Below are positions 42,220 to 44,054 of a stretch of 44,054 nucleotides of DNA, in pieces. This stretch comes from Natronohydrobacter sp. GTDB taxonomy: Bacteria; Pseudomonadota; Alphaproteobacteria; Rhodobacterales; Rhodobacteraceae. Each line of letters begins with the position of its first letter. Position 1 is the stretch's first letter. The translations under genes and the position numbers were made by a program. The notes below the pieces were generated by a model. That model saw nothing but the letters and a program-made list of their open reading frames with translations, ran no database searches and was not told where the DNA came from. Location of the stretch: the NCBI GenBank assembly GCA_020832585.1, contig JAFIEL010000009.1, forward strand, positions 1 to 44,054, read 5' to 3'.

Positions 42220-43332
42220 TCAGCCCGCGGGTGGCGGGGGCGGCGGCATGGACGCAAAAAGCCGCGCCAGCGCCGGCACCTCGCCTGCTTTCAGCCAGCC
42301 CGATTGCCCCTCGGACCAGACCAGTGTCTCGCGCGTGATCTGGGCTGCAAGCTGCGATTGCGGGAAGGGGCCGCGCGTCTGGCCATTCTCGGCGATATGC
42401 CACATGGGCTCAGCGGCAGGCGGCGGCGGTGGGGGCGGTGCAGACGCCCCCGCCCCTTGGCTGTGACCCATGGCCTGCGCGCCCATGCCCTGTGCCATGG
42501 CCATGCCCATGCCCATTCCCATACCAGCCCCAAGCCCCGCGCCCATGCCGCCATCGCTGCCGCCTTCGGCGGCTTTCTGCATCGCCTGCGCGGCCGAGAA
42601 CTGGGTGAACTTGTTCAGATCGCCCACAATCCCCATGCTGGTGCGCTGGTCGAGCACTTTTTCCACTTCGGGGGGCAGCGAGATATTCTCGATGTAGAGT
42701 TCGGGCATCTCCAGCCCGTATTCCTCCAGCGTGGGTGCAATCGCCTTGGCGACGACATCCGACAGATCCTTGGTGTTGGCGGCCATATCCAGCGCCGGGA
42801 TACCACTTGCGGCCAGCACCCGGCTGACCTTCTGCACCACGATATTGCGGATCTGGCCTGCGATCTTGTCTTGCGTGAAATCGCCATCCGTGCCCACGAT
42901 CTCGCGCATGAAGGGCACCGGGTCTTTCACCCGCACCGCATAAGACCCGAACGCCCGCAGGCGCAGCGGTCCGAATTCGGGGTCGCGCAGCATGACCGGG
43001 TTCTGCGTCCCCCATTTCAGCCCGGCAAAGCGGCGCGTGTTGACGAAATAAATCTCCGACTTGAAGGGCGAGTTGAAGCCGTGATCCCAATGCTGCAGCG
43101 CAGTCAGCAGCGGCATGTTGTTGGTTTCCAACATATACATGCCCGGCTCGAACACATCCGCCAGCTGGCCCTCATGGATGAAGACCGCCATCTGTCCTTC
43201 GCGCACCGTCAGCTTCGCGCCATACATGATGGAATTGCCATAGCGCTCGAAGCGGTAAACCATAGTGTCGCGGCTGGCATCGGTCCATTCGATGACATCG
43301 ATGAACTGGCCTTTGAGGAAACTGAAAACCAT
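42220..43332 (-). CDS. SPFH-domain protein with C-terminal GYF_2 domain
   Basis: This 370-residue protein starts at MVFSFLKGQFIDVIEW (ATG at 43332). The SPFH-like region spans about residues 1-215 (RDTMVYRFERYGNSIMYGAK, EPGMYMLETNNMP). A linker of Met/Gly/Ala-rich sequence (about 245-285) and a Pro run precede a GYF_2-type domain (WHIAENGQTRGPFPQSQL, with the LVWSEGQSGWLKAGEV part). This YdjI-like class often sits beside zinc-ribbon partners. It probably forms membrane-associated assemblies. It has no signal peptide. Confidence 0.88.
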   Translation of the reverse strand: MVFSFLKGQFIDVIEWTDASRDTMVYRFERYGNSIMYGAKLTVREGQMAVFIHEGQLADVFEPGMYMLETNNMPLLTALQHWDHGFNSPFKSEIYFVNTRRFAGLKWGTQNPVMLRDPEFGPLRLRAFGSYAVRVKDPVPFMREIVGTDGDFTQDKIAGQIRNIVVQKVSRVLAASGIPALDMAANTKDLSDVVAKAIAPTLEEYGLEMPELYIENISLPPEVEKVLDQRTSMGIVGDLNKFTQFSAAQAMQKAAEGGSDGGMGAGLGAGMGMGMGMAMAQGMGAQAMGHSQGAGASAPPPPPPPAAEPMWHIAENGQTRGPFPQSQLAAQITRETLVWSEGQSGWLKAGEVPALARLFASMPPPPPPAG

Positions 43333-43377
43333 GCTTGGCACCCTTTCCATGAAGTGCTGAATTTGTGGAAGTATCGC

Positions 43378-44054
43378 CTAACTCTCGCCTGCCATCAACT
43401 CATTCACGATCTGGCGAATGATGGGGCGGGCTTCGGCCTCGCGCATGCCGGGGCGCAGGCGCGGATCGTAGAGAATGCGCAGCATCTGTTCATCCAGCAC
43501 GGTCAGCACTGCGAATTCCGCCGTGTCATTGAACAGCGACGGGCGGGCGCGCGGGCTGTCATTGGGCAGGCCCATGCCTTGCGCCAATTCCTCGTAATAG
43601 CAGGCGCGGCGCGACAGGTCAGGCAATTCGGCGCGGATGATGGCCAGTGCATCCGTATAGGTATCGGTCCCGCTGCGCGAAAAGGCCAGCACAAGGCAGG
43701 AAACCGTGAGCGGGAGGTCGCGCACCAGATCAAGGGTCACGGAATCAACACCGGGGATCAGTTCTTGCAGGCGGGGCCCGCTGGCTCTGCGCTCGGCCTC
43801 GTTCAGCACAAGGACATGAAAGTTCCCGCCCCGATCCACTCGCGACACAGGATGCCCGGTCAGCCCTGCCAGCCGCGCGGCATATCGGGTCACAAAGGCC
43901 GTATCCGATGTGCGCGTGGCATCGGGCACCGCATCGCCGAAGGTGAGCTGCATCCGCACCGGGGCTTGCCAGCGGCGCAGATTGGCGGGGGTTTCACGCT
44001 CGATCACGCGGCTGCCGGTCAGGATGTATTCTTCATAGAGCGCCACCCGCACGA
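43378..44054 (-). CDS. DUF2927 family protein, N-terminus beyond the window
   Basis: This frame runs to the end of the window and is probably 5'-incomplete, because the visible GTG at 44052 would be a very early start in mid-domain. The 224 visible residues resemble DUF2927, a secreted or lipoprotein family with many members in Rhodobacterales (WQAPVRMQLTFGD, FHVLVLNEAERR, CYYEELAQGMGLPNDS, SLFNDTAEFAVLTVLDEQML). It resembles an atypical metalloprotease-like domain. It is on the same strand as the SPFH gene, 45 bases upstream. Confidence 0.8.
   Translation of the reverse strand, partial: VRVALYEEYILTGSRVIERETPANLRRWQAPVRMQLTFGDAVPDATRTSDTAFVTRYAARLAGLTGHPVSRVDRGGNFHVLVLNEAERRASGPRLQELIPGVDSVTLDLVRDLPLTVSCLVLAFSRSGTDTYTDALAIIRAELPDLSRRACYYEELAQGMGLPNDSPRARPSLFNDTAEFAVLTVLDEQMLRILYDPRLRPGMREAEARPIIRQIVNELMAGES

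Overview
The window looks like chromosomal DNA of a Rhodobacterales alphaproteobacterium (Rhodobacteraceae/Paracoccaceae). The coding DNA is GC-rich. It carries a Rhodobacter-type phosphatidylethanolamine N-methyltransferase, DUF1127 micro-proteins, a SufBCD-associated type of membrane protein, a DUF3422 protein and direct-repeat (GTTC-N7-GTTC) SOS boxes. These are inferences from family resemblance, not from a database search.

Layout. 1-6.1 kb: a 5'-truncated ArgP-type LysR regulator, a small membrane protein, a BON+MscS channel, a DUF3422 protein and an ABC exporter. 6.4-9.6 kb: universal stress protein plus AGCS Na+/alanine-type symporter, then a LysR regulator divergent from a DUF1127 protein. 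9.7-14.6 kb: pmtA, erpA, dgt, a CBS protein, coaD, a second DUF1127-like ORF and a PPOX flavoprotein. 14.6-19.3 kb, all on the minus strand: PQQ-type sugar dehydrogenase with its cytochrome c, then two GAPDH genes separated by a periplasmic rhodanese. 19.5-23.6 kb: a membrane protein and mfd. 23.6-25.8 kb: an acidic unknown protein divergent from oxyR. 25.8-31.6 kb: a mostly co-directional housekeeping run, lipA, rpe-gph-TehA-like, guaB-TauE-like.

31.6-33.7 kb is a clearly foreign, AT-richer island of two overlapping minus-strand genes. They encode a macrodomain protein of the DarG type (DNA ADP-ribosyl glycohydrolase, antitoxin) followed by a DarT-type DNA ADP-ribosyltransferase (toxin). The gene order is the reverse of the classical darT-darG operon. 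Both proteins carry additional C-terminal regions, and an exact alphaproteobacterial SOS/LexA box (GAAC-N7-GAAC) lies just upstream. This is the most interesting locus in the window: a probable DNA-targeting toxin-antitoxin/anti-phage module that may be wired to the DNA-damage response. A second exact SOS box sits 9 bp upstream of an imuA-like gene at 37.3 kb, which supports the motif being functional in this genome.

33.7-44 kb: 2-hydroxyacid dehydrogenase, csaA, proC and a YbjN protein; the imuA-like gene without imuB/dnaE2; an I78-type inhibitor lipoprotein; aldo/keto reductase; HAD phosphatase; dtd with a PfkB sugar kinase; and a zinc-ribbon/SPFH-GYF/DUF2927 cluster that runs off the end. 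Short intergenic repeats at gene 3' ends recur in two families. No tRNA, rRNA, CRISPR array or insertion sequence was recognised.
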